Assembly: GCA_026004455.1 (NCBI GenBank)
Contig: BPJE01000001.1
Location: forward strand, 186,001 to 250,000
Origin: Patescibacteria group bacterium
GTDB lineage: Bacteria > Patescibacteriota > Microgenomatia > UBA1406 > GWC2-37-13
Direction: 5' to 3'
DNA length: 64,000 bases
Shown here: piece by piece, positions 54,003 through 63,891 of the stretch
Layout of the letters: each line of letters starts with the position of its first letter
How positions within the stretch are numbered: position 1 is the stretch's first letter
The notes under the pieces: generated by a model
Told to the model about the DNA's origin: nothing
Databases searched by the model: none
What the model saw: only the letters and a program-made list of their open reading frames with translations
Made by a program: the position numbers and the translations under genes

Positions 54003-54653
54003 TTATATGTTTTTAAACTGATAACTGTCTTTAAAATTTTTAAAATTTAAAATTTTTTTTATTAAAAATAAAAGAGCAAAAGCTAAAATTAAAAAACCTA
54101 AAGATAAAAAGATTTCTTGAAAATAATGAAAATTAATTAACCAATAGTTAAATATTAAGCTTGGTTCTTTAATCAATAAACTTAAATACTCAAAAAAACC
54201 ATTAAAATAAAGCGTTAAAACTGAGTTTAAAACAGTAAAAATAATTAATAAAAAAAGGCCAGCAACAACAAAACCATTCAAATAAGGCTGATTAATAAAA
54301 TTAACTAAAGGAAAAAATATTATCAGATAAAATAAATTTTTTAATATTTTCAATGGTGAAAAAAGAAAAATTAATTTTTTTGTTAAATATAAAGAAGTAT
54401 TATTAATAACTACATGATCCGGATAAATTTTAGAATAATAATAAGTTTTTTCTTTTTTAACTCTTTTTAAATAACCTTTTTTCCAAAGTCTATCCATCAC
54501 TGTCATTATTGTTGTATAGGCATATTTTTTATTTTGTATCTTTAACATTTCAACAATATCTTTTGGTTTATTTTCCTTATTTACTAATTGAAAAACTTCT
54601 TTTTCCAAAGAACCTAATTTTGAATTAATTTCATATAAAAGTATTTTTTTCAT
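54003..54653 (-). CDS. BlaI/MecI-family repressor with membrane tail
   Basis: About 216 residues from the ATG at 54653. Residues ~1-75 form a BlaI-type winged helix (SKLGSLEKEVFQLVNKENKPKDIVEMLK..KYAYTTIMTVMDRLWKKGYLKRVKKEKTYYY). The rest has three or more membrane helices (about 92-125, 130-160, 180-205), unlike ordinary soluble BlaI, so the DNA-binding domain may be tethered to the membrane. A 9-bp palindrome just upstream is its probable operator. First gene of the MacAB operon. Confidence 0.82.
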   Translation of the reverse strand: MKKILLYEINSKLGSLEKEVFQLVNKENKPKDIVEMLKIQNKKYAYTTIMTVMDRLWKKGYLKRVKKEKTYYYSKIYPDHVVINNTSLYLTKKLIFLFSPLKILKNLFYLIIFFPLVNFINQPYLNGFVVAGLFLLIIFTVLNSVLTLYFNGFFEYLSLLIKEPSLIFNYWLINFHYFQEIFLSLGFLILAFALLFLIKKILNFKNFKDSYQFKNI

Positions 54654-54659
54654 ATTTTC

Positions 54660-54682
54660 ATCTACTATTATAAATAGTAGAT
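54660..54682. promoter_or_regulatory. Palindromic operator before the BlaI-like gene
   Basis: ATCTACTAT (54660-54668), 5 nt, ATAGTAGAT (54674-54682): perfect 9-bp arms. On the minus strand the centre contains TATAAT, and a TTGACA lies about 37 nt further upstream. The position directly before the start codon suggests autorepression of the efflux operon. Confidence 0.65.
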
Positions 54683-54723
54683 AAAGTTTAAATAAATTTA
54701 CTTTTTTTGTCAAGTATCAAATA

Positions 54724-54750
54724 TTAGCAATCACTTGACAAGTCTGCTAA
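54724..54750. promoter_or_regulatory. CIRCE-like HrcA operator
   Basis: TTAGCAATC, 9 nt, GTCTGCTAA. The consensus CIRCE is TTAGCACTC-N9-GAGTGCTAA; the left arm matches 8/9 and the right arm 7/9, with the exact 9-nt spacer. It overlaps the -35 box of the clpB promoter, so HrcA bound here would block transcription until heat shock. No hrcA gene is in the window. Confidence 0.72.
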
Positions 54751-54763
54751 AAAAGTATAAAAT
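54735..54763 (+). promoter_or_regulatory. clpB promoter
   Basis: TTGACA (54735-54740), 17 nt, TAAAAT (54758-54763). The leader to the ATG at 54810 is about 40 nt, longer than for most genes here. The -35 lies in the centre of the CIRCE-like repeat. Confidence 0.7.
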
Positions 54764-54809
54764 AAATCTTAATGTTTAAAAATTAAAAATTTGATAAATT
54801 ATTATTAAT

Positions 54810-56942
54810 ATGGACATTAACTATTACCCACCAGAACCACAAGGCAATGTTTTGGAAAAATATACGATTAATCTAACTTTAAAAGCAAAACAAGGAAAAC
54901 TTGATCCAGTAATTGGCAGAGATGAAGAAATAAGACGAGTAATCCAAATATTATCTCGAAGAATTAAAAATAACCCAGTGCTTTTGGGTGATCCGGGTGT
55001 GGGAAAAACTGCCATTGTTGAAGGATTAGCTCAAAGGATAGTTGATGGTGATGTGCCTGATACTTTAAAAAATAAAGAAATCATTGCTTTGGATTTAGCT
55101 GGACTTTTAGCTGGTACTGCTTTTAGAGGCGAATTTGAACAACGATTAAAAAAACTTCTTGAAGAGATTGAAAAAAATGATAATAAATATATTTTATTTA
55201 TTGATGAACTTCATACTTTAGTTGGCGCTGGTGCGGCTGAAGGCGCAGTTGATGCTTCAAATATGTTAAAACCAGCTTTAGCCCGAGGATTAATTCGCAC
55301 CATTGGCGCCACTACTGTTAAAGAATATCGTCAATTTATTGAAAAAGATGCCGCGCTTGAGCGCCGATTTCAACCAGTTTATGTTGATGAACCAACCCCT
55401 GAAAATACTTTAACTATTCTTCGTGGTATTAAAGAAAAATATGAAGTCCATCATGGAATAAAAATATCGGACGATGCTTTAATTGCTGCTGTTAATCTCT
55501 CTGTTAGATACATTAGTGATCGATTTTTACCTGATAAAGCTATTGATCTTGTTGATGAGGCAGCTGCTTCTGTCAAGATTGAGATTGATTCAATGCCAAC
55601 AGAGCTTGATCAAATTAAAAGAAAAATTTTTCAACTTGAGATTGAGCTTCAAGCTTTAAAAAAAGAAAAAGGCCTGGAAACTAGAAAAAAAGCGCTTGAG
55701 GAAGAAAAAAAGCAACTTGAGGAAAAATTTAATAATCTAAAAATAAAATGGGAAGAACAAAAGAAAATCATTAGCGAACTGCAAAAACTTCGAGTTCAAC
55801 TTGATCAATTAAAAAATGAATTAGAAAAAGCAGAAAGAGAGATTTTACTTGATAAAGCCGCTCAATTAAAATATGGTGAGATACCTCAAGTTGAAAAACA
55901 ATTGAAAGAATTTGAGGAAAAATGGCAAAAAATTCCTCTTGAGGAAAGATTGATTAAAGAACAAGTAACTGAAGATGATATTGCCAAAATTGTCTCTCGC
56001 TGGACAAGTATTCCTGTTTCAAAACTTCTTAAATCAGAATCAGAAAAATTAGCTAAACTTGAGGAAGAATTAAAAAAAAGAGTTGTTGGCCAAGATCAAG
56101 CTTTAATAAAAATTGCTAAAGCTATAAGAAGATCTCGAGCTGGACTTTCTGATGAAAATCGACCAATTGGCGCCTTTTTATTTTTGGGCCCAACTGGTGT
56201 TGGAAAAACTGAGACTGCCAAAGCTTTAGCTGAGTTTCTTTTTAATGATGAAAAATCAATCATAAGAATTGATATGAGCGAGTATCAAGAAGCTCACACA
56301 GTTGCCCGTTTAATTGGCGCGCCACCGGGATATGTTGGATATGAAGAAGGCGGTCAACTAACTGAAGCAGTTCGAAGAAAACCATACTCAGTCATTCTTT
56401 TTGATGAAGTGGAAAAAGCCCACCCACAAATTTTTAATATTTTTTTGCAGATTTTTGATGATGGCAGACTGACTGATGGAAAAGGAAAAATTGTCAATTT
56501 TAAAAACACCATTATTATCTTAACATCAAATCTTGGTAGTGAAGTTTTTCAAGAAAAAATTTCTCAAAAAGAAAAAGAGGAAAAAATCAATGACATTGTC
56601 AAAAAATTTTTTAAACCAGAGTTAATAAATCGACTTGATGGAATAATCATTTATAATCCTTTAAATGAGGAAATGATGAAACAAATAATTGATATCCAAC
56701 TAAAAAATGTTGAAGAAAAACTTAAAAAACAAACTCTTGAAATTGAATTATCTAAAAAAGTAAAAGACTATCTACTTAAAGTTGGTTTTGACTCAGTTTA
56801 TGGCGCTCGACCTTTAAAAAGATTAATTAATGAGCTGATTGTTGATGAAATTGCTTTGCAAATTATTGAAGGAAAAATAAAACCAAAAAGCAAACTGAAA
56901 ATTGATATTGAAAATGATAAAATAAAAATAATTAGTAGTTAA
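54810..56942 (+). CDS. clpB: ClpB-type AAA+ disaggregase without N-domain
   Basis: 710 residues. First AAA+ module: [13 protein letters not shown] (Walker A), [12 protein letters not shown] (Walker B). A coiled-coil M-domain spans about residues 265-380 ([26 protein letters not shown]...). Second module: [25 protein letters not shown] and the C-terminal [13 protein letters not shown]. The usual ~145-residue Clp N-domain is absent: the protein starts just before LEKYTINLT. Full-length M-domain argues for ClpB rather than ClpC. Acts with DnaK to solubilise aggregates; HrcA control is predicted. Confidence 0.92.
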   Translation: MDINYYPPEPQGNVLEKYTINLTLKAKQGKLDPVIGRDEEIRRVIQILSRRIKNNPVLLGDPGVGKTAIVEGLAQRIVDGDVPDTLKNKEIIALDLAGLLAGTAFRGEFEQRLKKLLEEIEKNDNKYILFIDELHTLVGAGAAEGAVDASNMLKPALARGLIRTIGATTVKEYRQFIEKDAALERRFQPVYVDEPTPENTLTILRGIKEKYEVHHGIKISDDALIAAVNLSVRYISDRFLPDKAIDLVDEAAASVKIEIDSMPTELDQIKRKIFQLEIELQALKKEKGLETRKKALEEEKKQLEEKFNNLKIKWEEQKKIISELQKLRVQLDQLKNELEKAEREILLDKAAQLKYGEIPQVEKQLKEFEEKWQKIPLEERLIKEQVTEDDIAKIVSRWTSIPVSKLLKSESEKLAKLEEELKKRVVGQDQALIKIAKAIRRSRAGLSDENRPIGAFLFLGPTGVGKTETAKALAEFLFNDEKSIIRIDMSEYQEAHTVARLIGAPPGYVGYEEGGQLTEAVRRKPYSVILFDEVEKAHPQIFNIFLQIFDDGRLTDGKGKIVNFKNTIIILTSNLGSEVFQEKISQKEKEEKINDIVKKFFKPELINRLDGIIIYNPLNEEMMKQIIDIQLKNVEEKLKKQTLEIELSKKVKDYLLKVGFDSVYGARPLKRLINELIVDEIALQIIEGKIKPKSKLKIDIENDKIKIISS

Positions 56943-56950
56943 TCAAAATT

Positions 56951-57352
56951 ATGAAAAAAAATCAAGAAAATAATTGGCCTAATAAAATAATAAATTTTAT
57001 TGGTTGGGTTATTTTACTTTTAGGAATTTATGCAACAATTAAAACTTCTTTTAACTTTGTTTTTTATAAAAATAAATACCCAACAGATCCTGTAATTGGA
57101 CCATCATTTTTATATCCAAGATATGAAGAAGAATGTTATGAACAATTTAACTATCCTCTTTATGATGAAAAAGGACAACCAAGAAAACCAACTAAAGATG
57201 AAGAAAAACTTCGTGAACAACAAATAAAAAATTGTCTAAAAAAAATCGAAAAAAATCGAGAAATTACAAAACAAAACGATATCTGGATATCATTTATGTT
57301 GGTGTTTTTAGGGGGAGGAATTCTAATTACTAAAAAGTTTTATTTAAAATAA
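56951..57352 (+). CDS. Small two-helix membrane protein
   Basis: 133 residues: a membrane helix at ~14-35, an external loop of ~75 residues with paired Cys (EECYEQF and IKNCLKK) that could form a disulfide, and a second helix at ~110-128. Not recognised. It starts 8 nt after clpB and is probably co-transcribed. Confidence 0.6.
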   Translation: MKKNQENNWPNKIINFIGWVILLLGIYATIKTSFNFVFYKNKYPTDPVIGPSFLYPRYEEECYEQFNYPLYDEKGQPRKPTKDEEKLREQQIKNCLKKIEKNREITKQNDIWISFMLVFLGGGILITKKFYLK

Positions 57353-57354
57353 AA

Positions 57355-57735
57355 TTAAGTTTTGTTTATTAATTTCAAAACTTCTTCTAACTCTTTTTTA
57401 TCTACTTGTTTTTGTTCGGGTAAAACTTTTTCTTTCTCATATCGAGGAATAATATGAATATGAGCATGAGGTACTAATAAACCATGAGTAAAATAACTAA
57501 TAAATATTGGCTTTAATGCTCTTTGAATTTTTTTAGTGACTTTTAATGCTGTTTCCCAATAATCGCCAAAATTTTCTACCTCATATACCCATTGATAGTG
57601 TTTTTTAGGAATAACTAAAGTATGTCCTTTCGAGGCTGGATTAATATCTAAAAATGCCAAATAATTTTTATCCTCATAAACCTTATAACAAGGCAGCTCA
57701 CTTTTAACAATTTTACAAAAAAGACAGTTATTCAT
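57355..57735 (-). CDS. HIT-family nucleotide hydrolase
   Basis: 126 residues. CLFCKIVKSELPCYKVYEDKNYLAFLDINPASKGHTLVIPKKHY and the histidine triad VPHAHIHIIPRY. Resembles diadenosine-polyphosphate or adenylyl hydrolases of the HinT/Ap4A group. Convergent with the small membrane protein gene. Confidence 0.92.
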   Translation of the reverse strand: MNNCLFCKIVKSELPCYKVYEDKNYLAFLDINPASKGHTLVIPKKHYQWVYEVENFGDYWETALKVTKKIQRALKPIFISYFTHGLLVPHAHIHIIPRYEKEKVLPEQKQVDKKELEEVLKLINKT

Positions 57736-57776
57736 AACAATAATAAAATTTCTAACTTTTAACTTTTAATTTATAT

Positions 57777-58765
57777 TTATCCTCTTGCTTCAGAGACTTT
57801 TTTACATCGCTCTAAAAATACTTTTTGAGCTTGAAGAATATTTTCCATTTTTCCTCCCCAAGCTTTAAGTCCTTCTTGTTGTAATGCTCTGCCAAAAGAA
57901 TAACTTAACTCCCAAGACAACTCTTTTTTATATTTTTCATTCATAACTTTTAGATATTCAGTTGCTTGATCAGGAGTTAATCCACCTGATAAAAAGACAA
58001 TTCCTGGAACTTTATCAGGCACTGTCTCTTTTAAAACATCAACTGTTGCCTCAGCAATATCTTCAACCGTTGGCTGATTTGGACAATCTTTTCCTGCCAA
58101 AACCATATTTGGCTTAAGAAGCATTCCGGAAAAATCAACCTCCAAATCTCTCCAACCACTTAAAAACTGTTTCTAAAACTTTATAAGTAACTTTTTTACT
58201 CACATTGATATTATGGCTTCCTTCCAATACTAAAACTTCTGGCTCAACAATTGGCACAAGACCAGCTCTTTGAGTAATAAGGGCATACTGAGCTAAACCA
58301 ATCGCATTAGCCACTCTTGCTGCCTTTGACGGCATCTCCTCGCCCACTTTATACACTGCTCGCCATTTCGCAAAAACTGCACCCATTTGCTTGTACTCTT
58401 CATATCTTTTTTCCAATTTATCCAAACCTAAAGTAAACGTCTCCTCTTTGTCATTGAATTTATAAGTACCCTCATCAGTTTTTATTCCCGGCATTACTCC
58501 TTTTTCTTTTAAAATATCAGCAATCATCTTGCCATTTGGCAAAGGATTGCGTAATGTCTCATCATATAAAATAATTCCTGAAATATAATTTTCAAAGCCC
58601 TCTGTCTCAACCATTATTTGTCGCCACATTTGGCGATTTTCTAAAGTTGACTCAACTCCAATTGACGCCAATCTTTTTGTCATTGTTTTTAAACTTTCAT
58701 CAGCTGCCAAAATCCCTTTTTTTGGCGCCACTAATTTTTTAGCAATCTCATTTAAGATTTTTCAT
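57777..58765 (-). CDS. fba: Fructose-bisphosphate aldolase class I (two frameshifts)
   Basis: 328 residues after correction. N-terminus MKNLNEIAKKLVAPKKGILAADES requires removing an extra base at ~58751-58753 (start ATG at 58765). The second break is an extra base at ~58142-58143, where ..VFKWLERF.. continues as EVDFSGMLLKPNMVL. Class I signature blocks: GILAADES, KWRAVYK, IVEPEVL, LLKPNM (Schiff-base Lys) and FLSGG. Cleaves or makes fructose-1,6-bisphosphate. Divergent from fbp. Confidence 0.9.
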
Positions 58766-58806
58766 AGTTTTTTTATTAATTTTTAACTATTTAAAAGTTT
58801 AATAAC

Positions 58807-58835
58807 TTGACATTTATTTGTCAAATCAGTAAATT
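58807..58835 (+). promoter_or_regulatory. fbp promoter
   Basis: TTGACA (58807-58812), 17 nt, TAAATT (58830-58835), 7 nt to the ATG at 58843. TTGACA forms an inverted repeat with TGTCAA at 58819-58824, which may be an operator or a back-to-back -35 for fba. Confidence 0.65.
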
Positions 58836-58842
58836 ATTAACA

Positions 58843-59788
58843 ATGGACAGAAATCTTGCTTTAGAGTTTGTCCGAGTGACTGAGGCAGCCGCAATTGAGG
58901 CGGCTAAATGGGTCGGCCGCGGTGAAAAGAAAAAAGCTGATGGCGCGGCAGTTGCCGCAATGCGCTCTCGTTTTAATCAAGTTGACTTCAAAGGTAGGGT
59001 TGTTATTGGTGAAGGTGAAAAAGATGAGGCGCCAATGCTTTATAACGGTGAAGTTGTTGGTACTGGTAAAGGCCCAGAAATGGATCTAGCAATTGATCCT
59101 TTAGAATGCACTGACAGTGTTGCTTTTGGTAGATATAACGCTATCTCTGTTATTGCTGCTGGTAAAAAAAATTCTCTTCTTCAAGCACCAGACACTTATA
59201 TGGAAAAAATTGCAGTTGGACCATTGGCTAAAAAAGTTATTGATTTAGACGCACCAGTGAGAAACAATTTAAAAAAAATTGCTAAAGCTTTAGATAAACC
59301 TGTAAGTGAAATTACAGTCATGATTCTTGATCGACCTCGTCATGAAAACTTAATTAATGAGGTAAGAAAAAACTGGTGCTAGAGTAAGACTGATTACTGA
59401 TGGTGATGTATCGGCCGCAATTGCTACTTGTTTTCCTGAGTCAGGTGTTGATGTGATGATGGGAATTGGTGGTTCAACTGAAGGGGTTTTAGCAGCGGTA
59501 GCTTTAAAAGTTATGGGTGGTGAAATTCTTTGTCGTTTTAAACCAAAAAAATCCGAGGATATAGAAAAAATTAAATCTTATGGAATTAATTTAAAAAAAA
59601 TTTTTACTAGTGAAGATTTAGCCAAAGGAAAAGAACTTTCATTTACAGCTACTGGTGTTATTGATGGTCCGCTTTTAAACGGAGTTATCTTTCAAAAAGA
59701 AAAAATCATTACTCACTCGATTGTTGCTCGAGGGATATCTGGAACAATTAGATATATTACCACTTATCATCATTATTACAAAAGTTAA
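58843..59788 (+). CDS. glpX: Fructose-1,6-bisphosphatase class II, GlpX-type (one frameshift)
   Basis: 314 residues after removing one extra A from the 6-A run at 59367-59372. MDRNLALEFVRVTEAAAIEAAKWVGRGEKKKADGAAVAAM, VVIGEGEKDEAPML, DPLECT, GDVSAAIATCFPESGVDVMMGIGGSTEGVLAAVA and ARGISGTIRYI define GlpX. Start 58843 is supported by promoter spacing. Gluconeogenic partner of the divergent aldolase and of gap-pgk downstream. Confidence 0.92.
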
Positions 59789-59806
59789 AAGTTAATTTAA
59801 AAAAAT

Positions 59807-60808
59807 ATGAAAATTGGTCTTAATGGTTTTGGCAGAATTGGCCGGGCTTTTACTAGAATTGCTTTGAAAAGAGGTCTTGATATTGCGGTTATTAATACTC
59901 GAAAAACTTCTAATTCAATGATGAAATACCTTCTTCAATACGATTCTGTTTACAGAAAGTTTGAAATGGAAGTTAAAGAAGAAGCTGATGGAATCTTGGT
60001 GAATGGTAAAAAAATTATTACCACTCAAAATCCTGAACCAGAAAATATCCCGTGGGATAAATATCAAGTCGATGTTGTTGTTGATGCTACTGGTGCTTTT
60101 ACAAAAAAAGTAGACTTAGAAAAACATCTAAAAGGTAGTGTCAAAAAAGTGGTTTTAACCGCACCAGCTAAAGATGAAGAAACACCGTTTGTTGTTTTGG
60201 GGGTTAATGATGATAAATTTGATTTTGAAAAAAATAACATTATCTCAATGGCTTCTTGCACAACCAATTGCTCAGCACCAATGTTTAAGATATTAAATGA
60301 TAATTTTAAAGTCATTACTGGTTTTTTAACAACCACTCATGCGGTTACTGCTAGTCAAAGTATGCTTGATGAGGCTTCAAAAAAAGAAGATCGCGCCCGT
60401 GCAGCAATGATTAATATTGTTCCCTCAACTACCGGCGCTGCCAAAGCAGTTGCTAAAGTTATACCTGAACTAAAAGGAAAAGTGGATGGTATGTCGCTTC
60501 GTGTTCCTGTACCAACTGGCTCGATCACTGATATTTCCGCTGTTGTTGAAAAACAAACAACTGCTGAGGAAGTTAATCAACTTTTTAAAACTGCTTCTGA
60601 AACTTCAATGAAAGGAATTTTAGCTTATGAAGAAAATATTATTGTTTCATCAGATATTATCGGCTCATCATACTCTTGTATTTTTTCACCTCAATATACA
60701 AAAGTCATTGGTGGAAATTTAATCAAAATTTTTGGTTGGTATGATAATGAGTGGGGCTATTCAACAAGATTAGTTGATTTAGTACAAAAATTAGAAAAAT
60801 ATTTATAA
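59807..60808 (+). CDS. gap: Glyceraldehyde-3-phosphate dehydrogenase
   Basis: 333 residues. NGFGRIGRAFTRIALKR (NAD site), SMASCTTNCSAPMFK (catalytic Cys), TTTHAVTASQ (active-site His), NIVPSTTGAAKAV and WYDNEWGYSTRLVDLV. Follows glpX by 18 nt and precedes pgk after a hairpin terminator, giving a central-carbon gene block. Confidence 0.96.
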   Translation: MKIGLNGFGRIGRAFTRIALKRGLDIAVINTRKTSNSMMKYLLQYDSVYRKFEMEVKEEADGILVNGKKIITTQNPEPENIPWDKYQVDVVVDATGAFTKKVDLEKHLKGSVKKVVLTAPAKDEETPFVVLGVNDDKFDFEKNNIISMASCTTNCSAPMFKILNDNFKVITGFLTTTHAVTASQSMLDEASKKEDRARAAMINIVPSTTGAAKAVAKVIPELKGKVDGMSLRVPVPTGSITDISAVVEKQTTAEEVNQLFKTASETSMKGILAYEENIIVSSDIIGSSYSCIFSPQYTKVIGGNLIKIFGWYDNEWGYSTRLVDLVQKLEKYL

Positions 60809-60822
60809 TAAAAATTTTTGTC

Positions 60823-60873
60823 ATCCCGAATTTACCTGTCCGCCGTTTTAGGCGTGATTTCGGGATCTTTTTA
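60823..60873 (+). terminator. Two-stem terminator between gap and pgk
   Basis: Outer stem ATCCCGAA (60823-60830) with TTCGGGAT (60859-60866); inner stem CGCC..GGCG around 60841-60854; followed by CTTTTTAATTT. Likely ends part of the gap transcription before pgk. Confidence 0.7.
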
Positions 60874-60881
60874 ATTTACAT

Positions 60882-62051
60882 ATGAAAAAAATCACTTATA
60901 TTGATGAGGTTAATATTAAAAATAAAAAAATTCTCCTTCGAGTTGATTTTAATGTTTCCTTAAATCCCGATCATTCAATTGCCAATGATGAAAGAATTCA
61001 TCAATCTTTACCAACCATTAATCATCTTTTAAAAAACAACAATCAATTAATTTTAATCTCCCACTTAGGTAGACCAAAAGGTATTGATAAAAATTTTTCT
61101 TTAAAAATTGTTATTGATAAACTAAAAGAATATTTACCAAATTTTAAAATTGAACTAGCAGAAAATTTAGATGATGTAAAAGAAAAAAAATCTCAAATTA
61201 TCGTTTTAGAAAACATTAGATTTTTTCCTGAAGAAAAAAATTACTCAACTTTATTTGCAAAAAAATTAGCATCACTAGCTGATATTTATGTCAATGATGC
61301 TTTTGCTGTTTGTCATCGAACTGATACTTCAATAATTGGACCACCAAAGTTTTTATCATCTTACGGAGGCCTACTTTTAAAAAAAGAAATAACTATGCTT
61401 GATAAGATTTTAAACAATCCCCAAAAACCATTTATCTCAATTATTGGCGGCGCAAAAATCTCAACTAAAATTGGCCTACTTGAGAAATTAGCAAAAATCT
61501 CTGATTATATGATTATCGGTGGTGCTATGGCCAATACATTTTTATGTGCTCAAGGATATGAGATTGGTAATAGTTTTTGCGAGTATGAAGAAACTCAAAA
61601 AGCAAGAAAATTTTTATCAAAAAGCTTAACAGAAAAACCATATGTAGTTTTGCCAAAAGATGTTGTTGTTGCTAAATCAAAAGATGAAAAAGAAAAAATT
61701 ACAGTAAAAATTAATCAAATTCCTAAAAACTACTCTATTTTTGATCTTGGACCCCAAACATTAGCAGAAATTGGCAACATCATTGCCAAAGGAAAAACAA
61801 TTATCTGGAATGGGCCAGTTGGTTATTTTGAAAATCCAATATTTAAAGATGGTACTGATTTTATTTATTATTCAATAACTCAAAACAATCAAGCAATATC
61901 AATTGTTGGCGGCGGTGACACTTTAGCGGCAATTTCAAAAAAAGAATATTTAGAAAAAATCACTCATATCTCAACTGGTGGTGGCGCCATGCTTGAGTAT
62001 ATTGAAAAAGGAACCTTGCCTGGAATTGAAGCATTAAAGGACAGTCCTTAA
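60882..62051 (+). CDS. pgk: Phosphoglycerate kinase
   Basis: 389 residues. KILLRVDFNVSLNPDHSI, LISHLGRPKG, ENIRFFPEEKNYS, YVNDAFAVCHR, IGGAKISTKIGLLEKL, WNGPVGYFENP and the C-terminal GGGDTLAAI..ISTGGGAMLEYIEKGTLPGIEAL. ATP-forming step of lower glycolysis. Confidence 0.96.
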   Translation: MKKITYIDEVNIKNKKILLRVDFNVSLNPDHSIANDERIHQSLPTINHLLKNNNQLILISHLGRPKGIDKNFSLKIVIDKLKEYLPNFKIELAENLDDVKEKKSQIIVLENIRFFPEEKNYSTLFAKKLASLADIYVNDAFAVCHRTDTSIIGPPKFLSSYGGLLLKKEITMLDKILNNPQKPFISIIGGAKISTKIGLLEKLAKISDYMIIGGAMANTFLCAQGYEIGNSFCEYEETQKARKFLSKSLTEKPYVVLPKDVVVAKSKDEKEKITVKINQIPKNYSIFDLGPQTLAEIGNIIAKGKTIIWNGPVGYFENPIFKDGTDFIYYSITQNNQAISIVGGGDTLAAISKKEYLEKITHISTGGGAMLEYIEKGTLPGIEALKDSP

Positions 62052-62080
62052 AAGGACAGAACCTTTAAGGTTCTGTCCTT
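62052..62080. terminator. Convergent terminator between pgk and the DUF192 gene
   Basis: AAGGACAGAACC (62052-62063), loop TTTAA, GGTTCTGTCCTT (62069-62080): perfect 12-bp stem overlapping the stop of the convergent DUF192 gene. T-runs are short on both sides, so it may act bidirectionally. Confidence 0.7.
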
Positions 62081-62469
62081 ATTATCTCCACTACTTGATT
62101 AACTTTTTCTTTTGAACTAACAGTGACAATTTCTTCTGATTTTAAAATTGATGGCAAAAAATCTTTACCAACAACTTTTCCATCAACAAGCCAATAAATA
62201 TCAAGGTCTAAATATGTATCTTGATTCCAAAAAGTTCGATAATCTTTATCAGGAAAAATAAAGACCATCCCATCTGCACCATTTAACTCTTTTTTATTTT
62301 TATAAAACATTAATCCCTTTTGCCATTCTTGAGGATTTTTAGCCGTCAAAAGACTGTATTTTTTACCATTGATTTTAATCTGATAAAAATTATTTGAAGA
62401 TGATTTTTTAAAAATCAAAAAAGCTAAAAATAAAATTATCAAAATTACAATTAATATTTTTTTAAACAT
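62065..62469 (-). CDS. DUF192 family protein, membrane anchored
   Basis: 134 residues from the ATG at 62469. A signal anchor (ILIVILIILFLAFLIF) followed by the DUF192 domain: LTAKNPQEWQKGLMFYKNKKELNGADGMVFIFPDKDYRTFWNQDTYLDLDIYWLVDGKVV (LMxR-like and FWMKNT-like motifs, here FWNQDT). Function unknown. The 260-nt gap to the MFS gene is AT-rich without other genes. Confidence 0.85.
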   Translation of the reverse strand: MFKKILIVILIILFLAFLIFKKSSSNNFYQIKINGKKYSLLTAKNPQEWQKGLMFYKNKKELNGADGMVFIFPDKDYRTFWNQDTYLDLDIYWLVDGKVVGKDFLPSILKSEEIVTVSSKEKVNQVVEIIRTEP

Positions 62470-62692
62470 TTTTAAATAATTCAAAAAAATAAATAAAACA
62501 AATCTAATTATTAAAATATTAATTAAATCAAGTAAATATTTTTATATTTTTCTTTAAATATTTTAAAACAAAAATAATAATTAAACAAAATTTAATTTCA
62601 AAATGAACGAATTTTTTATAAAATAATTGATTAGTAAAAAATAATATTAATCAAAAAAACTTCAATTTATATTTATTTTTTAAAAAAAGTTA

Positions 62693-62698
62693 TATAAT
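62693..62698 (+). promoter_or_regulatory. -10 box of the MFS gene with nearby inverted repeat
   Basis: TATAAT (62693-62698) 32 nt before the ATG at 62731. Just downstream ATTAG-N5-CTAAT (about 62706-62720) is a small inverted repeat that could be a repressor site. No good -35 seen. Confidence 0.35.
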
Positions 62699-62730
62699 CT
62701 AACAATTAGGTTATCTAATTAAATTAAAAT

Positions 62731-63891
62731 ATGAAAAATAACAAAGCTTTACTAACAATTTTTTTAATTGTCTTTATTGATCTTATTGGTTTTGGAATTA
62801 TTTTGCCGCTTTTACCTTTTATTGCCGAAAAATATCAAGCTAATCCAGCTCAAATTGGTTTTTTAACAGCCACTTATTCTTTTTTTCAACTTTTAGCGGC
62901 GCCGGTTTTAGGCAGACTTTCTGATAGATACGGAAGAAAAAAAATATTAATTCTCTCTCAATTAGGAAGCGCTATTGGATATGTGCTTTTAGGAATAGCT
63001 AATAGTTTGCCAATTTTATTTTTATCAAGGATTATTGATGGTATCACTGGTGGCAACATCTCTATTGCTCAAGCATATATTGCTGATGTCACTGATAAAA
63101 AAGATCGTGCTCGCGGTATGGGCTTGATTGGAGCGGCTTTTGGATTGGGCTTTATCTTTGGCCCAGCAATCGGTGGCGCCTTGTCAAAAATCTCTTATTC
63201 TACGCCAGCATTTTTAGCAGCATTTGTATCTTTATTAACAATTATATCTACTTCTTTATTTCTTAAAGAAAAAGTTAATTTAAAAAAAGCAACTCACAGT
63301 AAAAAAACTGAGTTTAATCTTAAGGAATTTAAAAAAATTTTGCAAATTCCAAACTTTGTTATTTTAGTTTTAATTTTTTTTCTTATTAATTTAGCTTTTT
63401 CTTTAACTCAAGGCAATCTTGCTTTATGGACAGAAAAAACTTTTGGATATGATGTTTCAAAAAATGGATTTATTTTTGCTTATATTGGTATTTTAGCGGT
63501 ATTAGTCCAAGCAGCGTTTTTACCTTTTTTAATAAAAAAATTAAATGAAAGCGCTATTTTAAAAATCGCTGCTTTTAATTTATTTTTAAGTTTTTTACTG
63601 ATTTTTTTGGCAAAAAATGAAATAATATTTTATCTTGCTTTAACTTTTATGCCATTAGGTAATGGTTTAGCTAATCCGTCAATTCAAGCAATTGCTTCAG
63701 AAGATGTCAAAAAAGAAAAGTATGGTGAAACTTTGGGATTTTTACAATCAGCTGGATCACTAGGTCGAATATTAGGACCGATTATTGGTGGTGAACTTTT
63801 TTATATTTTTGGCAAAGATATCCCTTTTGGTTTTTCCGCTATTATTTTATTTATAGTATTTTTAATCACTTTAAAAGCTTTTAAAAAATAA
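62731..63891 (+). CDS. MFS transporter, TetA-like drug/H+ antiporter
   Basis: 386 residues, about 12 membrane helices. Motif A GRLSDRYGRKKILI after helix 2 and the family opening FIDLIGFGIILPLLPFIAEKY; the second-half motif GPIIGGELFYIFG. Resembles the TetA/MdtG 12-helix exporters (DHA1). Substrate unknown. The last ~110 nt of the window beyond it show no complete gene. Confidence 0.9.
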   Translation: MKNNKALLTIFLIVFIDLIGFGIILPLLPFIAEKYQANPAQIGFLTATYSFFQLLAAPVLGRLSDRYGRKKILILSQLGSAIGYVLLGIANSLPILFLSRIIDGITGGNISIAQAYIADVTDKKDRARGMGLIGAAFGLGFIFGPAIGGALSKISYSTPAFLAAFVSLLTIISTSLFLKEKVNLKKATHSKKTEFNLKEFKKILQIPNFVILVLIFFLINLAFSLTQGNLALWTEKTFGYDVSKNGFIFAYIGILAVLVQAAFLPFLIKKLNESAILKIAAFNLFLSFLLIFLAKNEIIFYLALTFMPLGNGLANPSIQAIASEDVKKEKYGETLGFLQSAGSLGRILGPIIGGELFYIFGKDIPFGFSAIILFIVFLITLKAFKK

